From: Bacteroidota bacterium
GTDB lineage: Bacteria; Bacteroidota; Ignavibacteria; Kryptoniales; JAKASW01
Reading direction: 5' to 3'
NCBI GenBank assembly: GCA_021812985.1
Contig: JAKAMG010000001.1
Coordinates: 62,001-126,000 of the forward strand
Length of the DNA stretch: 64,000 nt
Shown here: positions 10,304 through 19,822 of the stretch, piece after piece
How the letters are laid out: every line of letters starts with the position of its first letter
How positions within the stretch are numbered: position 1 is the stretch's first letter
Translations under genes and position numbers: made by a program
Notes under the pieces: generated by a model
Seen by the model: only the letters and a program-made list of their open reading frames with translations
The model's database searches: none
Told to the model about the DNA's origin: nothing

Positions 10304-10837
10304 AGAAGCTTCTCTCTCTCTGGAATCTAACCTCCTTCTGACTCCCGCCAGGAGGGAGGAATAATTTTCAGGCAAAGCAAACCATACTGCGGTCTAAGCA
10401 AGTCTTCCAAAGCTTCCGCGCCTCACTAAGTCCGCCCACTTGAAATTTGTGCGAATTCAAGCGTCTGGGCTTCCATGGTACAATCGTAAGGGCTGACTTC
10501 GTTTTGGACGTTTGAACCGAAAGTTTTTGTTGCAAATAAACGCTTCTGGGATTAGATTGGGACGAATCGTAAATGAGGGAGATTGGTCTGTCAGTTTCGT
10601 GGCGGCCGTCGCCCGGATATGCATCGGCAAATTTGATTGCGGTTCCTTTCAGGGAATCCTGTTCTGTTTGAAACTCCGGTTCAGGCTCGGATCCGGCGAG
10701 AAATCCCATCCGATTTGTTTTGCCTCGTTCAGGAGTGATACCCCCGGACACCGATTCCCAGCGTCATCCTGCCGATCGATTTGATGTTCACGCGGAGCAA
10801 ATATGGTCCCCTGTAAAGCCTTGAGGTAAGGATTCCA
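10304..10837. other. Intergenic region upstream of the nagB fusion
   Basis: 534 bases with no credible gene. A small hairpin after the ROK gene (CTCCC/GGGAG around 10337-10358, followed by AATAATTTT) may be its terminator. The 12-mer TGCGAATTCAAG at 10450-10461 matches the GH38/GH92 divergent region and could be a shared operator. No convincing promoter was found by eye. Confidence 0.4.
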
Positions 10838-13186
10838 ATGTCAAAAAAAAGTGTCATGTCTAAAGTCGAAGAAAAAGCCCTGACTCAATCGGGTCAGAAG
10901 CTGATTTATTCTCCCACCGAGAAGGTGGGGGTAATAACCGTGGACAACTTCCCGATGCTTGGGAAGCTGACGGCACTGCGGTTCATCGAGTGGGCGCAGA
11001 ACAATCAGGGGGGCGTCGTCTCCCTCCCGACAGGAAAGACTCCTGAACACTTCATCAAGTGGGTGAAGCACTATCTCGATTCGTGGTCGCAGCCAAACGT
11101 CGCCCGGGATCTGGAGGCGAACGGCATCGATCCATCCAAGAAGCCAGACATGGCATCTCTTCATTTTGTACAGATAGATGAATTTTACCCGATTAATCCG
11201 GAACAGCATAACAGCTTTTTCTACTACGTCAATAATTTCTACCTTAGCGGATTCGGGTTCGACCCTAAGAAGGCAATGCTTATCGACTGCAACAAGATCG
11301 GCCTGCCGCAAGGGAAACGGCTTCAGGATGTCTGGCCGGACAACATTGTCGACCTCACGCTGAGATTTCGTCATGCAAAGACGGCGAGCGAAAGGATTCA
11401 GCAGGGCGTTCTGGAGAACATAGATCAATGGTGCGCCGAATATGAGGAGGAAACACGCAAGCTGGGTGGAATAGGCTTCTTCCTAGGAGGGATTGGGCCG
11501 GACGGACACATCGGTTTTAATATTCGCGGATCAGATCTCAATTCAACGACGCGATTGACACCGACGAACTATGAGACCCAAGCCGCGGCCGCGACGGATC
11601 TTGGCGGAATCGAAGTTTCAAGGGCCAGGCACGTTATCACCATAGGCTTGAGCACGATCACTTATAACCCGGAGTGTACTGCGATAATAATGGCGGCTGG
11701 CGAGGCCAAGGCCGGTGTGGTCGCGGATGCCGTCCAACACGAAAGACACGTCCGTTACCCCGCCACGGTGCTTCAGTCGCTCCCTAACGCAAGATTTTAT
11801 CTGACGCTCGGCGCCGCGAAACTCCTTGTGGAACGTCAGTACGAAAGGTTTACCAGGAAGGAAACGCTCTCCGAACAGGAGGTTGAGGAAGTTGTAATAA
11901 ACCTCGCGCTCGAAAAGCGGAAGAGGCTGCGCGATTTGACGCAGGCGGACTTCGAGGGGAACAGGTTCGCGGCCCGCGTCCTTCAAAAGAGATCGGAAGG
12001 CAGAGAAGAAATTACATCTGTGATCGAGAAGAGACTTGTTCAGAGAATAGAGAACGGCAGCAAATCAGAGCTGAACACGAGCTTCCTTCACACGGAGCCG
12101 CATCATGACGACATCATGCTCGGTTATCTGGCCTACGTCGTCCGTCGGGCAAGGGATGCTTCCAATAGGCATGTTTTCCTCACGCTGACGAGCGGATTCA
12201 ACGCCGTCACGAATTATCACATGCTGGATCAACTGGAGAACGCAGATCACTTTCTCCGAAGCGGTTCCTTCGACAAGCTCCTTGCGGAAAACTATTTCTC
12301 TCCGGAGGATGACCACAAGAAAAACCGCGACGTGTGGCAGTATCTGGACGGCGTCGCAGAGAACAACACCCACACCAGACGCGAGGGTGAAGCGAGACGC
12401 CTGCTGAGAAACCTCGTTGTCCTCTTCGGAGACTCCGGACGAGAGGCGCTCCTGAAGAAAGTCTCCGAGCTCAAAGAGTATTTCATCACCCAGTATCCGG
12501 GCAAGAAAGACCTTCCGCACATACAGCAGCTGAAAGGGATGATGCGCGAGTGGGAGGCTGAATGTCTTTGGGGATACTTTGGATTTAACTCCTCCTCGAT
12601 ACTTCACGCCAGGCTTGGTTTCTATAAGGGCGATGTGTTCACGGAGGACCCCAAGATCGAACGCGACGTGATACCGGTTCTCGAGACGCTTCGAAGAGTG
12701 AAGCCTGACGTGATAGGAGTCGCGCTCGATCCCGAAGCGAGTGGACCCGACACGCATTACAAGGTGCTGCAGGTGATGGCTGAGGCACTAAAGATGTACG
12801 AGGCCGAGTCAGGCAAGAAGAACCTGAAGGTTATCGGATACCGGAACATCTGGTACAGGTTCCACCCTTCGGAGGCAAATGTTTACGTCCCCGTGTCGCT
12901 GAATATGTTCTCCGTCCTAAGCGCGTCGTTCATGAATGCCTTCGCGTCTCAGAGAGGGGCATCCTTCCCGAGTTATGAATTGGATGGACCATTTTCAGAT
13001 CTGGCGCAGAAGATTCAGGTGAACCAGTACCAGATGCTTAAGACTTGTCTCGGGAGGGAGTTTTTCAATGAACACACGAGCCCGCTCATCAGAGCCACGC
13101 GCGGCTTCGTCTACCTCAGGTCGATGACTCTTCCCGAGTTCTACGAAACCTGTATTGCCCTGAAGAAATCGACCGAGGATTTGTAA
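10838..13186 (+). CDS. nagB: Glucosamine-6-phosphate deaminase fused to a PIG-L/LmbE deacetylase-like domain
   Basis: A 782-residue cytosolic fusion. The N-terminal part (about 20-350) is NagB-like: VQIDEFYP and GIGPDGHIGFN carry the catalytic Asp/His (D222, H224). It should convert glucosamine-6-P to fructose-6-P and ammonia. The C-terminal part (about 405-780) is PIG-L/LmbE-like, opening with EPHHDDIMLGY (H422-D425), a variant of the metal-binding PHPDDE motif. PIG-L enzymes remove the acetyl group from GlcNAc conjugates. No nagA lies in this window, so the second domain might deacetylate GlcNAc-6-P or a relative; this is inferred. Similar fusions are known in Bacteroidota. GAGGTAAGG precedes the ATG. 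Confidence 0.9.
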   Translation: MSKKSVMSKVEEKALTQSGQKLIYSPTEKVGVITVDNFPMLGKLTALRFIEWAQNNQGGVVSLPTGKTPEHFIKWVKHYLDSWSQPNVARDLEANGIDPSKKPDMASLHFVQIDEFYPINPEQHNSFFYYVNNFYLSGFGFDPKKAMLIDCNKIGLPQGKRLQDVWPDNIVDLTLRFRHAKTASERIQQGVLENIDQWCAEYEEETRKLGGIGFFLGGIGPDGHIGFNIRGSDLNSTTRLTPTNYETQAAAATDLGGIEVSRARHVITIGLSTITYNPECTAIIMAAGEAKAGVVADAVQHERHVRYPATVLQSLPNARFYLTLGAAKLLVERQYERFTRKETLSEQEVEEVVINLALEKRKRLRDLTQADFEGNRFAARVLQKRSEGREEITSVIEKRLVQRIENGSKSELNTSFLHTEPHHDDIMLGYLAYVVRRARDASNRHVFLTLTSGFNAVTNYHMLDQLENADHFLRSGSFDKLLAENYFSPEDDHKKNRDVWQYLDGVAENNTHTRREGEARRLLRNLVVLFGDSGREALLKKVSELKEYFITQYPGKKDLPHIQQLKGMMREWEAECLWGYFGFNSSSILHARLGFYKGDVFTEDPKIERDVIPVLETLRRVKPDVIGVALDPEASGPDTHYKVLQVMAEALKMYEAESGKKNLKVIGYRNIWYRFHPSEANVYVPVSLNMFSVLSASFMNAFASQRGASFPSYELDGPFSDLAQKIQVNQYQMLKTCLGREFFNEHTSPLIRATRGFVYLRSMTLPEFYETCIALKKSTEDL

Positions 13187-13616
13187 GAGCGGCGAAAAGA
13201 TGGAGGGGAGAGTTCTCCCCTTTTCATCGACAGCCGCGCTACGCTTTTGACCAGTTCTTGACAAATTGTTTCTTCGCATTTCCGGCCATTCCCGCAAAGG
13301 ATGGGGTCTGGACGAAAACCGAATGCTTTGGGTGTTGTCGTTGTGACGCCCACCGGGAGGAGATACTTAGTACCTTACATGATTGACCGCCGATCTATTC
13401 TCCCTCCCGGTCGGATAAATACACTCCGCTCAAGCCTTCTAACCGCCGAACGCGCAATGGCGTGGGAATTCGGGCGATTCATTTATATATAGTGCCAGTT
13501 TCGTTCAGGGCGCGTGCAAAGCGCTCCACCGTGTCGACTCAGCAACTCCCGTCGGACAAGCGGTAATAACCAAGTCTCATAATTGAATTAACAGAAAGCT
13601 GAGGAAGGGAAAGAGA
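13187..13616. other. Intergenic region upstream of the fucose module
   Basis: 430 bases with no credible gene. A perfect 9-base inverted repeat, ACCGGGAGG (13352-13360) and CCTCCCGGT (13403-13411), is separated by 42 bases and could be an operator pair or a long hairpin. An AT-rich TATATATAG at 13484-13492 may be a -10 element but has no recognisable -35. Confidence 0.4.
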
Positions 13617-15425
13617 ATGGGATTGTCGAAACGCTTAGGGGTATCGTTGTCGTTCATAATCGCTTCGGCTGCACCTGTGTTTGCGGAGACAAGTCATCGG
13701 ACGGCGGCACGTCTCCTTTCCATGGCGCCGATCGACTGGGTCATAATAATCCTCTATTTCGTCACTGTCCTCCTCATTGGCTTCTACCTGAGAAAGTACA
13801 CCACGACAGGCGAAGAGTTCTTCATGGCGGGGAGGAAGATGACGGCGTGGGTTGCAGGCTTGAGTTTCATCTCAGCCAACCTGAGTTCGCTTGAGACCAT
13901 GGGGTGGTCGGCTATGTCTTATCAGTACGGTATGCTGGGGGCGCATGCCTATCTTATCGGCGCGATACCGGCGATCCTTTTCCTCGCCGTCATAATGATG
14001 CCTTTCTATTACATCTCCAGGACCCATTCCGTGCCGGGTTATCTCAAGCTGCGATACGGCGAGGCGAGCCGGTCGCTGGCGGGAATTTCATTCACTTTCA
14101 TGACCATAATGGTATCCGGCGTCAACATGTTCGCGATGGCGAAAGTGATGCAGCTTCTCCTCGGTTGGAATTTTGACGTCTGCATCTGGGTGTCCTCCAT
14201 CACGGTCGCGGTGTACGTTGGACTCGGCGGACTCCTCTCGGCAGTGTTCAACGAGGTCATGCAGTTCTTTCTTATCTGGCTCGGACTACTCCTGATACCG
14301 ATACTCGGTCTCATTGAGGTCGGCGGGTGGCACAAGATGATGACTCTCATAAACGCCCAGCACCCCGGCGAGAACTTCACGAGCCTCTGGGCAAATCTCG
14401 GTTCCGCTTCGAGCAATCCTATGGGCATGCACTGGACCGGCATGGTGTTCGGCCTGGGATTCGCGGTGGCCTTCGGCTACTGGTGCACAGACTTTTTGCA
14501 GGTGCAGCGCGTAATGGCGGCGAAGAGTCTGAGGACGGCGCAAAACGGGACGATCATAGGAGCCGCGTTGAAGATGATGGTGCCGCTCATCGTCACCGTA
14601 CCAGGCCTCCTCGCGCTTGCCATCCTGACTCAGAAGGAGGGGATAACACTCGTGCCTGAGAGCGTGGCGCAGGCGACGGGCGCCCCGAGTTACAACGACG
14701 TGCTTCCCCTAATGATGGCGCGTTACCTCGGCCCCGGCCTCCTCGGCCTCGGCATTACCTCCATGATTGCCGGATTCATGTCCGGCATGGCGGGGAACGT
14801 CAGCGCATTCGCGACTGTATGGACCTACGACGTTTACCGGCCTCTCATTAACAAGAAGGCGAGCGATTCACATTACGTGAGCATGGGAAGGTGGAGCTCT
14901 GTCGTCGGGGTCTTCTTCGCGATATTAACGGCTTATGCGGCGAAGTTCTTCAGCAACATCCTTGTTTACCTTCAGGTACTCGTGATGTTTTTCATCATCC
15001 CTCTGTTTGGCGTCGTCATCCTCGGAATGCTTTGGAAACGGGCGACCTCTGCCGCGGGATTCTGGGGCTTCCTGGCAGGCATTCTGACTTCCGTCGGCGA
15101 ATTCATATATGTCCACGTCTTTCCGAGCGGATTCAACCCGACCCAGCTTAATCCCGCGCACGCGCAGTTAATCGCGCTCTCGCCGCTCGCGCAGGACATG
15201 GCCGTGAACATGTACAGCGCGTTGTGGTCCCTTCTTGTCAGCATGGCAGTCACCGTCATCGTAAGCATGTTCACAAAGCCAAAGAGCGACGAGGAGCTGA
15301 AAAACCTGGTGTACGGGTTGACAAAGATCCCGAACGAAGGTCCAACTCCGTGGTACAAGCATCCGAATTTCTGGGCGGCAGTCGTACTCGTCGTCCTTGT
15401 CGTTGTAAACATTATCTTTTGGTGA
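13617..15425 (+). CDS. Sodium/solute symporter (SSS family), probable fucose or related sugar importer
   Basis: A 602-residue inner-membrane symporter of the SSS (SGLT-like) family with 13-14 predicted membrane spans and a cleavable-looking N-terminal hydrophobic segment ending VFA. Typical core features are APIDWVIIILYFVTVLLIGFY, the early GEEFFMAGRKM loop and SANLSSLETMGW. A GAGGAAGGGAAAG ribosome site lies just ahead of the ATG. It heads a run of genes with a small membrane protein, class II aldolase, fucose isomerase and sugar kinase, so L-fucose is the likely substrate. SSS members cover many solutes, so the substrate is inferred from context alone. Confidence 0.9.
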   Translation: MGLSKRLGVSLSFIIASAAPVFAETSHRTAARLLSMAPIDWVIIILYFVTVLLIGFYLRKYTTTGEEFFMAGRKMTAWVAGLSFISANLSSLETMGWSAMSYQYGMLGAHAYLIGAIPAILFLAVIMMPFYYISRTHSVPGYLKLRYGEASRSLAGISFTFMTIMVSGVNMFAMAKVMQLLLGWNFDVCIWVSSITVAVYVGLGGLLSAVFNEVMQFFLIWLGLLLIPILGLIEVGGWHKMMTLINAQHPGENFTSLWANLGSASSNPMGMHWTGMVFGLGFAVAFGYWCTDFLQVQRVMAAKSLRTAQNGTIIGAALKMMVPLIVTVPGLLALAILTQKEGITLVPESVAQATGAPSYNDVLPLMMARYLGPGLLGLGITSMIAGFMSGMAGNVSAFATVWTYDVYRPLINKKASDSHYVSMGRWSSVVGVFFAILTAYAAKFFSNILVYLQVLVMFFIIPLFGVVILGMLWKRATSAAGFWGFLAGILTSVGEFIYVHVFPSGFNPTQLNPAHAQLIALSPLAQDMAVNMYSALWSLLVSMAVTVIVSMFTKPKSDEELKNLVYGLTKIPNEGPTPWYKHPNFWAAVVLVVLVVVNIIFW

Positions 15426-15434
15426 GATGAGAAA

Positions 15435-15662
15435 ATGATGAACAGGAAAATCGAGATTTGGTTCTTCATCGGGTCGCTCATGTCCATCTACGGACTCCTG
15501 ATTTTCGGAAGCGGAATCTACTACCTCTTCGTTCCCACCACGAGGCAGGTCGCACTGTCAGATCTGCATGCTGACATTTGGTGGGGAGCTCTCCTTTTGA
15601 TACTTGGAATAGTCTACTGCGTAAAATTTTGGCCGTTCGGCAATGACAAGAGCGCCGCTTAA
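15435..15662 (+). CDS. Small two-span membrane protein paired with the SSS symporter
   Basis: 75 residues with two hydrophobic spans (about 9-31 and 47-66) and a short charged tail. It starts 9 bases after the symporter stop, so it is almost certainly co-transcribed. Paired placement suggests an accessory subunit or stabiliser of the transporter, which is inference only. No known motif is recognised. An ATGATG pair gives two possible starts, one codon apart. Confidence 0.75.
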   Translation: MMNRKIEIWFFIGSLMSIYGLLIFGSGIYYLFVPTTRQVALSDLHADIWWGALLLILGIVYCVKFWPFGNDKSAA

Positions 15663-15754
15663 GTTTTGAGAAGCCGTCCTCCCGCCGCTGAAGTGGGGGG
15701 CATAATTAAGATCAAAGATTCGGAAAAATAGAGCAAAACCTCGGGAGTTTGGGA

Positions 15755-16438
15755 ATGAAAAGAAATCTCGGTCCGTTAAAGAAGGAAATTGTGCAAATCG
15801 GGAGGAGGATGTATGAGCGCGGATATGTTGCCTCCAACGACGGAAACATAAGTCTCAGGCTTGATGACGATTCCGTCCTGATCACGCCTACCGACGTCAG
15901 CAAAGGTTTCATGAAGCCAGAGGACATAATCGTGGTGGACATGAAGGGAAATCTTCTCGAAGGCAAAAAGAGACCTTCATCCGAGACGCACATGCACCTG
16001 CATATTTACAGAGACCGCCCTGACGTTAAGAGCGTATGTCACGCTCATCCCCCGTACACCACAGGTTTCGCCGTCGCGGGCTTGCCTCTCGATAAGATGG
16101 TCCTTCCTGAATTCGTGATACGTCTCGGCGTCGTGCCCCTGGTGGAATACGGCGAAGTCGGGACGGAGCGGCTTTACGGGGCAATATCGAGGTACATAAA
16201 GGATTACGATGCATTCCTTCTCGCCAACCATGGCGCAGTGACCGTCGGCAACAGCCTCCTCGGTTCATACCACAAGATGGAAACACTTGAACACACGGCG
16301 ATGATACAGTTTATCGCCCACCAGCTTGGCGGCGTGAAGACACTCAATAAGAGCCAGGTAGACCAGCTCATCGCCCAGCGCGCGAAGTGGGGGATCAGAC
16401 CGAATATCGGGTTAAAGAGACAGAAGAAATCAAGATGA
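15755..16438 (+). CDS. fucA: Class II aldolase, probable L-fuculose-1-phosphate aldolase
   Basis: A 227-residue zinc-dependent class II aldolase/adducin-family protein. Visible signatures are [11 protein letters not shown], the acid in SSETHMHLH, the metal ligands in CHAHPPYT and the third His in ANHGAVTVG. With fucI and a kinase beside it, it should split L-fuculose-1-phosphate into dihydroxyacetone phosphate and L-lactaldehyde. Rhamnulose-1-P aldolase activity is possible. GGGAG lies 7 bases before the ATG at 15755, which is preferred over an in-frame TTG at 15749. Confidence 0.88.
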   Translation: MKRNLGPLKKEIVQIGRRMYERGYVASNDGNISLRLDDDSVLITPTDVSKGFMKPEDIIVVDMKGNLLEGKKRPSSETHMHLHIYRDRPDVKSVCHAHPPYTTGFAVAGLPLDKMVLPEFVIRLGVVPLVEYGEVGTERLYGAISRYIKDYDAFLLANHGAVTVGNSLLGSYHKMETLEHTAMIQFIAHQLGGVKTLNKSQVDQLIAQRAKWGIRPNIGLKRQKKSR

Positions 16439-16457
16439 ATATCGAAAGGAAAACGAA

Positions 16458-18287
16458 ATGAGCTCAGCCGCATCCGCGAAGCATCCCGCCATGAATATGA
16501 ACCCTCCTGTCAATCGACTCAAGGGGAGCATGCCCAAGATTGGAATTAGACCCGTTATAGATGGACGAATGAATGGCGTTAGGGAATCGCTTGAGAACCA
16601 GACAATGAACATGGCGAAGAACGCCGCCAGATTCCTTTCAGAGAACCTCCGCCACTCGAACGGCCTTCCGGTGGAATGCGTTATTTCGCGTACCACGATC
16701 GGAGGAGTGGCTGAGGCCGCGGAATGCGCGGAGCTTTTCGCGCGCGAGGGAGTTGGAGTCTCGCTGACCGTAACGCCGTGCTGGTGCTATGGGACCGAGG
16801 TCATGGATTCCGATCCGTTGATCCCAAAGGCAGTATGGGGATTCAACGGCACCGAGAGACCCGGCGCAGTTTACCTCGCCGCCGCACTCGCTGGATACTC
16901 CCAAAAGGGACTCCCGGCGTTCGGAATCTACGGAAGGGACGTGCAGGACAAGAACGACACATCGATCCCCGCTGACGTCCAGGAGAAACTTCTCCGTTTC
17001 GCCAAGGCGGCGCTGGCGGTAGCAACGATGAAGGGCAAGTCTTATCTGTCTATCGGCTCGGTTTCAATGGGAATCGCTGGCTCTGTTGTAGATCCAGCAT
17101 TCTTCTACGATTACCTCGGAATGAGGAACGAGACTGTGGACATGTCCGAAATTACACGGCGTATTGAAGAGAAGATTTATGACCACGCCGAATATGAGAG
17201 GGCGCTTCCCTGGACCAGAGCCTACTGCATCGAAGGCGAAGACGTCAATCGTGAGAAAGTATCCAGGGAACGTAAAGATCATGAGTGGGAAACTGTCGTG
17301 AAGATGGCGATGATAGCCAGAGACCTCATGGTTGGAAATCCGAGACTTGCGGAATTGGGATATGGCGAAGAGTCGCTCGGACACAACGCCATCCTTGCCG
17401 GCTTTCAGGGACAGCGACAGTGGACGGACCATTTCCCAAACGGCGATTTTCTGGAGACGATGCTCAATTCGTCTTTTGACTGGAACGGGATACGTGAACC
17501 GTTCGTGATGGCGACGGAGAACGACAGCCTCAACGGAACGGCGATGCTCTTTGGGCATCTTCTCAGCAACAGTGCGCAGATTTTTTCGGATGTCAGGACT
17601 TACTGGAGTCCCGCGGCGGTAAAGAGGGTTACCGGGAAGTCTCTGAATGGACGCGCCGCTCAGGGAATACTTCACCTCATAAACTCCGGTTCCACGACAC
17701 TCGACGGAACGGGAAGGCAGCGGCTGGCCGGAAAGTCCGCGATGAAACCCTTTTGGGACGTGACCTCACAGGAGGCGTATTCGTGCCTCGACGCCACCCG
17801 TTGGTGCCCGGCAGACAGAGAGTATTTCCGGGGAGGCGGCTTCTCTTCGCAGTTCCTGACTGACGGCGACATGCCAGTCACGATGAGCCGCATCAATCTC
17901 GTCAAAGGCCTTGGCCCCGTGATGCAGATCGCCGAGGGGTACACCGTCTCTCTCCAGCCGGATGTACACAGGACTCTTGACAGGCGGACGAACCCTACAT
18001 GGCCGACGACCTGGTTCGCTCCAGTCCTCACCGGAAAGGGAGCCTTCACGGACGTCTATTCGGTGATGGCGAACTGGGGGGCGAACCACGGCGCGATAAG
18101 TTACGGGCACATCGGCGACAAGCTCATAACCCTCGCTTCCATCCTGAGGATACCAGTCAACATGCACAACGTGGTGCCGGAAAGAGTCTACAGGCCGAGC
18201 GCGTGGAACGCTTTCGGCACGGATGACCCTGAAGGAGCCGACTACAGGGCCTGCAATAATTTCGGGCCGCTGTACGGAAAGGGCTGA
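16458..18287 (+). CDS. fucI: L-fucose isomerase
   Basis: 609 residues, close to the usual 590 of FucI, with an N-terminal extension of about 20. Typical stretches are [67 protein letters not shown] and the closing [20 protein letters not shown]. It interconverts L-fucose and L-fuculose in the cytosol using Mn2+; the acid residues in ATENDSLNG are the likely metal ligands. AAAGGA precedes the ATG. Its stop overlaps the next start (TGATG), so the two are translationally coupled. Confidence 0.95.
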   Translation: MSSAASAKHPAMNMNPPVNRLKGSMPKIGIRPVIDGRMNGVRESLENQTMNMAKNAARFLSENLRHSNGLPVECVISRTTIGGVAEAAECAELFAREGVGVSLTVTPCWCYGTEVMDSDPLIPKAVWGFNGTERPGAVYLAAALAGYSQKGLPAFGIYGRDVQDKNDTSIPADVQEKLLRFAKAALAVATMKGKSYLSIGSVSMGIAGSVVDPAFFYDYLGMRNETVDMSEITRRIEEKIYDHAEYERALPWTRAYCIEGEDVNREKVSRERKDHEWETVVKMAMIARDLMVGNPRLAELGYGEESLGHNAILAGFQGQRQWTDHFPNGDFLETMLNSSFDWNGIREPFVMATENDSLNGTAMLFGHLLSNSAQIFSDVRTYWSPAAVKRVTGKSLNGRAAQGILHLINSGSTTLDGTGRQRLAGKSAMKPFWDVTSQEAYSCLDATRWCPADREYFRGGGFSSQFLTDGDMPVTMSRINLVKGLGPVMQIAEGYTVSLQPDVHRTLDRRTNPTWPTTWFAPVLTGKGAFTDVYSVMANWGANHGAISYGHIGDKLITLASILRIPVNMHNVVPERVYRPSAWNAFGTDDPEGADYRACNNFGPLYGKG

Positions 18288-19720
18288 TGTCCCTCCGTAA
18301 ATTCCTTGCCTTCGACCTGGGCGCGGCCAGCGGCCGCGCCATAATTGCAGCCATCGCCAACGGAAACATCGCGCTCGAAGAAGTGCACCGATTTCCGACA
18401 AGACAGGTGACGGTCGATGGACACCTCCGATGGGATCTCCCCTATCTCTTCGATGAGCTGAAGAATGGGCTCGCCCGCGCCGTCGAAAGGGGGCACGGAG
18501 ACATTGAGTCCGTTGGCATAGACACCTGGGGCGTCGACTTCGGCCTGATCGGGAAGGACGGCCTCCTTCTCGACCTCCCCTACGCCTACAGGGACCATCG
18601 GACGGACGGCATGATGGAGAAAGTCTTCGAGAGGATGTCGGGGGAAGAGATTTATTCCTCAACCGGCATACAGATGATGCAGATCAACTCCCTGTACCAG
18701 CTATTCGCGATGTCGCGGTCGAATCCTGAACTACTCGAATCGTGTGACAAGCTTCTGTTTATGCCCGACCTTCTCGTGTATCTCCTGACTGGCGAGAAAC
18801 ACTCGGAGTACACGATCGCATCGACCTCTCAGATGCTGAACGCGAAAGAGCGGCGATGGGAAGAAAAGATATTCTCGAGGCTGAATCTTCCGGTGGAAAT
18901 CATGCCGCCCATAGTTTATCCGGGGAAAGTGATCGGGACGATCCTTCCCGGGATTGTAAATGAAGTCGGGCTGAAGAAGGACGTGAAGGTCGTCGCCGTC
19001 GGCTCGCACGACACGGCGAGCGCCATTGCCGCGGTACCCGTCGCCGGTGAGAACTGGGCCTACCTCAGCTCGGGAACATGGTCACTTGTTGGGGTGGAGT
19101 CTGAATCGCCGATCATCAGAAGCGACCTTATGAATGAGTTTACAAACGAAGGAGGAGTTGGCGGAAAGATAACGTTCCTTAAGAACGTCACAGGTCTATG
19201 GCTCCTTCAGGAGACGCAGAGAAACTGGAAGGAAAAAGGAGAGGAATACAGCTTCAACCAGCTTGTGAAGATGGCCAGGGTATCCTCAGGCGTCGGCAGT
19301 ATCGTCGACCCGGACGATCCGTCATTTCTCAACCCTCCTGATATGCCGTCCGCGATCAAGGCTTACTGCAGGAATGCCGGCGCGCGGGTCCCTGAGAGCA
19401 ACGGTGAAATAGTCAGATGCATCTTTGACAGCCTCGCTGCTAAGTACGATTCGGTTCTCGCAAAAATCGGAGAGCTGACAGGGAGAAGAGTGGATGTTCT
19501 TCATATACTCGGCGGGGGATCTCAAAACGAACTCTTGAACCAGCTGACAGCGGATGCCTGCGGCATACCTGTCATGGCAGGGCCATCCGAGGCCACGGCG
19601 CTTGGCAACGTCATGGTACAGGCCATCGCGGCAGGCGAAGTCGATTCGGTCGCCCGTGGCCGCGAACTCGTTGCGAGTTCATTCCCCAGCAGACGGTTCT
19701 CACCCGCAGCTCCTCGTTGA
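18287..19720 (+). CDS. FGGY sugar kinase, probable L-fuculokinase (rhamnulokinase-like)
   Basis: A 477-residue ATP-dependent kinase. FDLGAASGRAI is the N-terminal phosphate loop, GIDTWGVDFGLIG is typical of rhamnulokinases, YAYRDHRTDGMMEKVF follows, and HILGGGSQNELLNQLTAD is the C-terminal FGGY motif. By sequence it looks more like RhaB than classical FucK, yet it overlaps fucI by one base and follows fucA. It therefore most likely phosphorylates L-fuculose, and L-rhamnulose may be an alternative substrate. Confidence 0.88.
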   Translation: MSLRKFLAFDLGAASGRAIIAAIANGNIALEEVHRFPTRQVTVDGHLRWDLPYLFDELKNGLARAVERGHGDIESVGIDTWGVDFGLIGKDGLLLDLPYAYRDHRTDGMMEKVFERMSGEEIYSSTGIQMMQINSLYQLFAMSRSNPELLESCDKLLFMPDLLVYLLTGEKHSEYTIASTSQMLNAKERRWEEKIFSRLNLPVEIMPPIVYPGKVIGTILPGIVNEVGLKKDVKVVAVGSHDTASAIAAVPVAGENWAYLSSGTWSLVGVESESPIIRSDLMNEFTNEGGVGGKITFLKNVTGLWLLQETQRNWKEKGEEYSFNQLVKMARVSSGVGSIVDPDDPSFLNPPDMPSAIKAYCRNAGARVPESNGEIVRCIFDSLAAKYDSVLAKIGELTGRRVDVLHILGGGSQNELLNQLTADACGIPVMAGPSEATALGNVMVQAIAAGEVDSVARGRELVASSFPSRRFSPAAPR

Positions 19721-19822
19721 TCGAGAATTTACCCAGTCCGGCCTTCTTGCCGGAATACATACCTTATGAATGCAGTCCGCAGAGCGGACACTGAGAAGCA
19801 AATGAAACATTTGGAGATCAAA

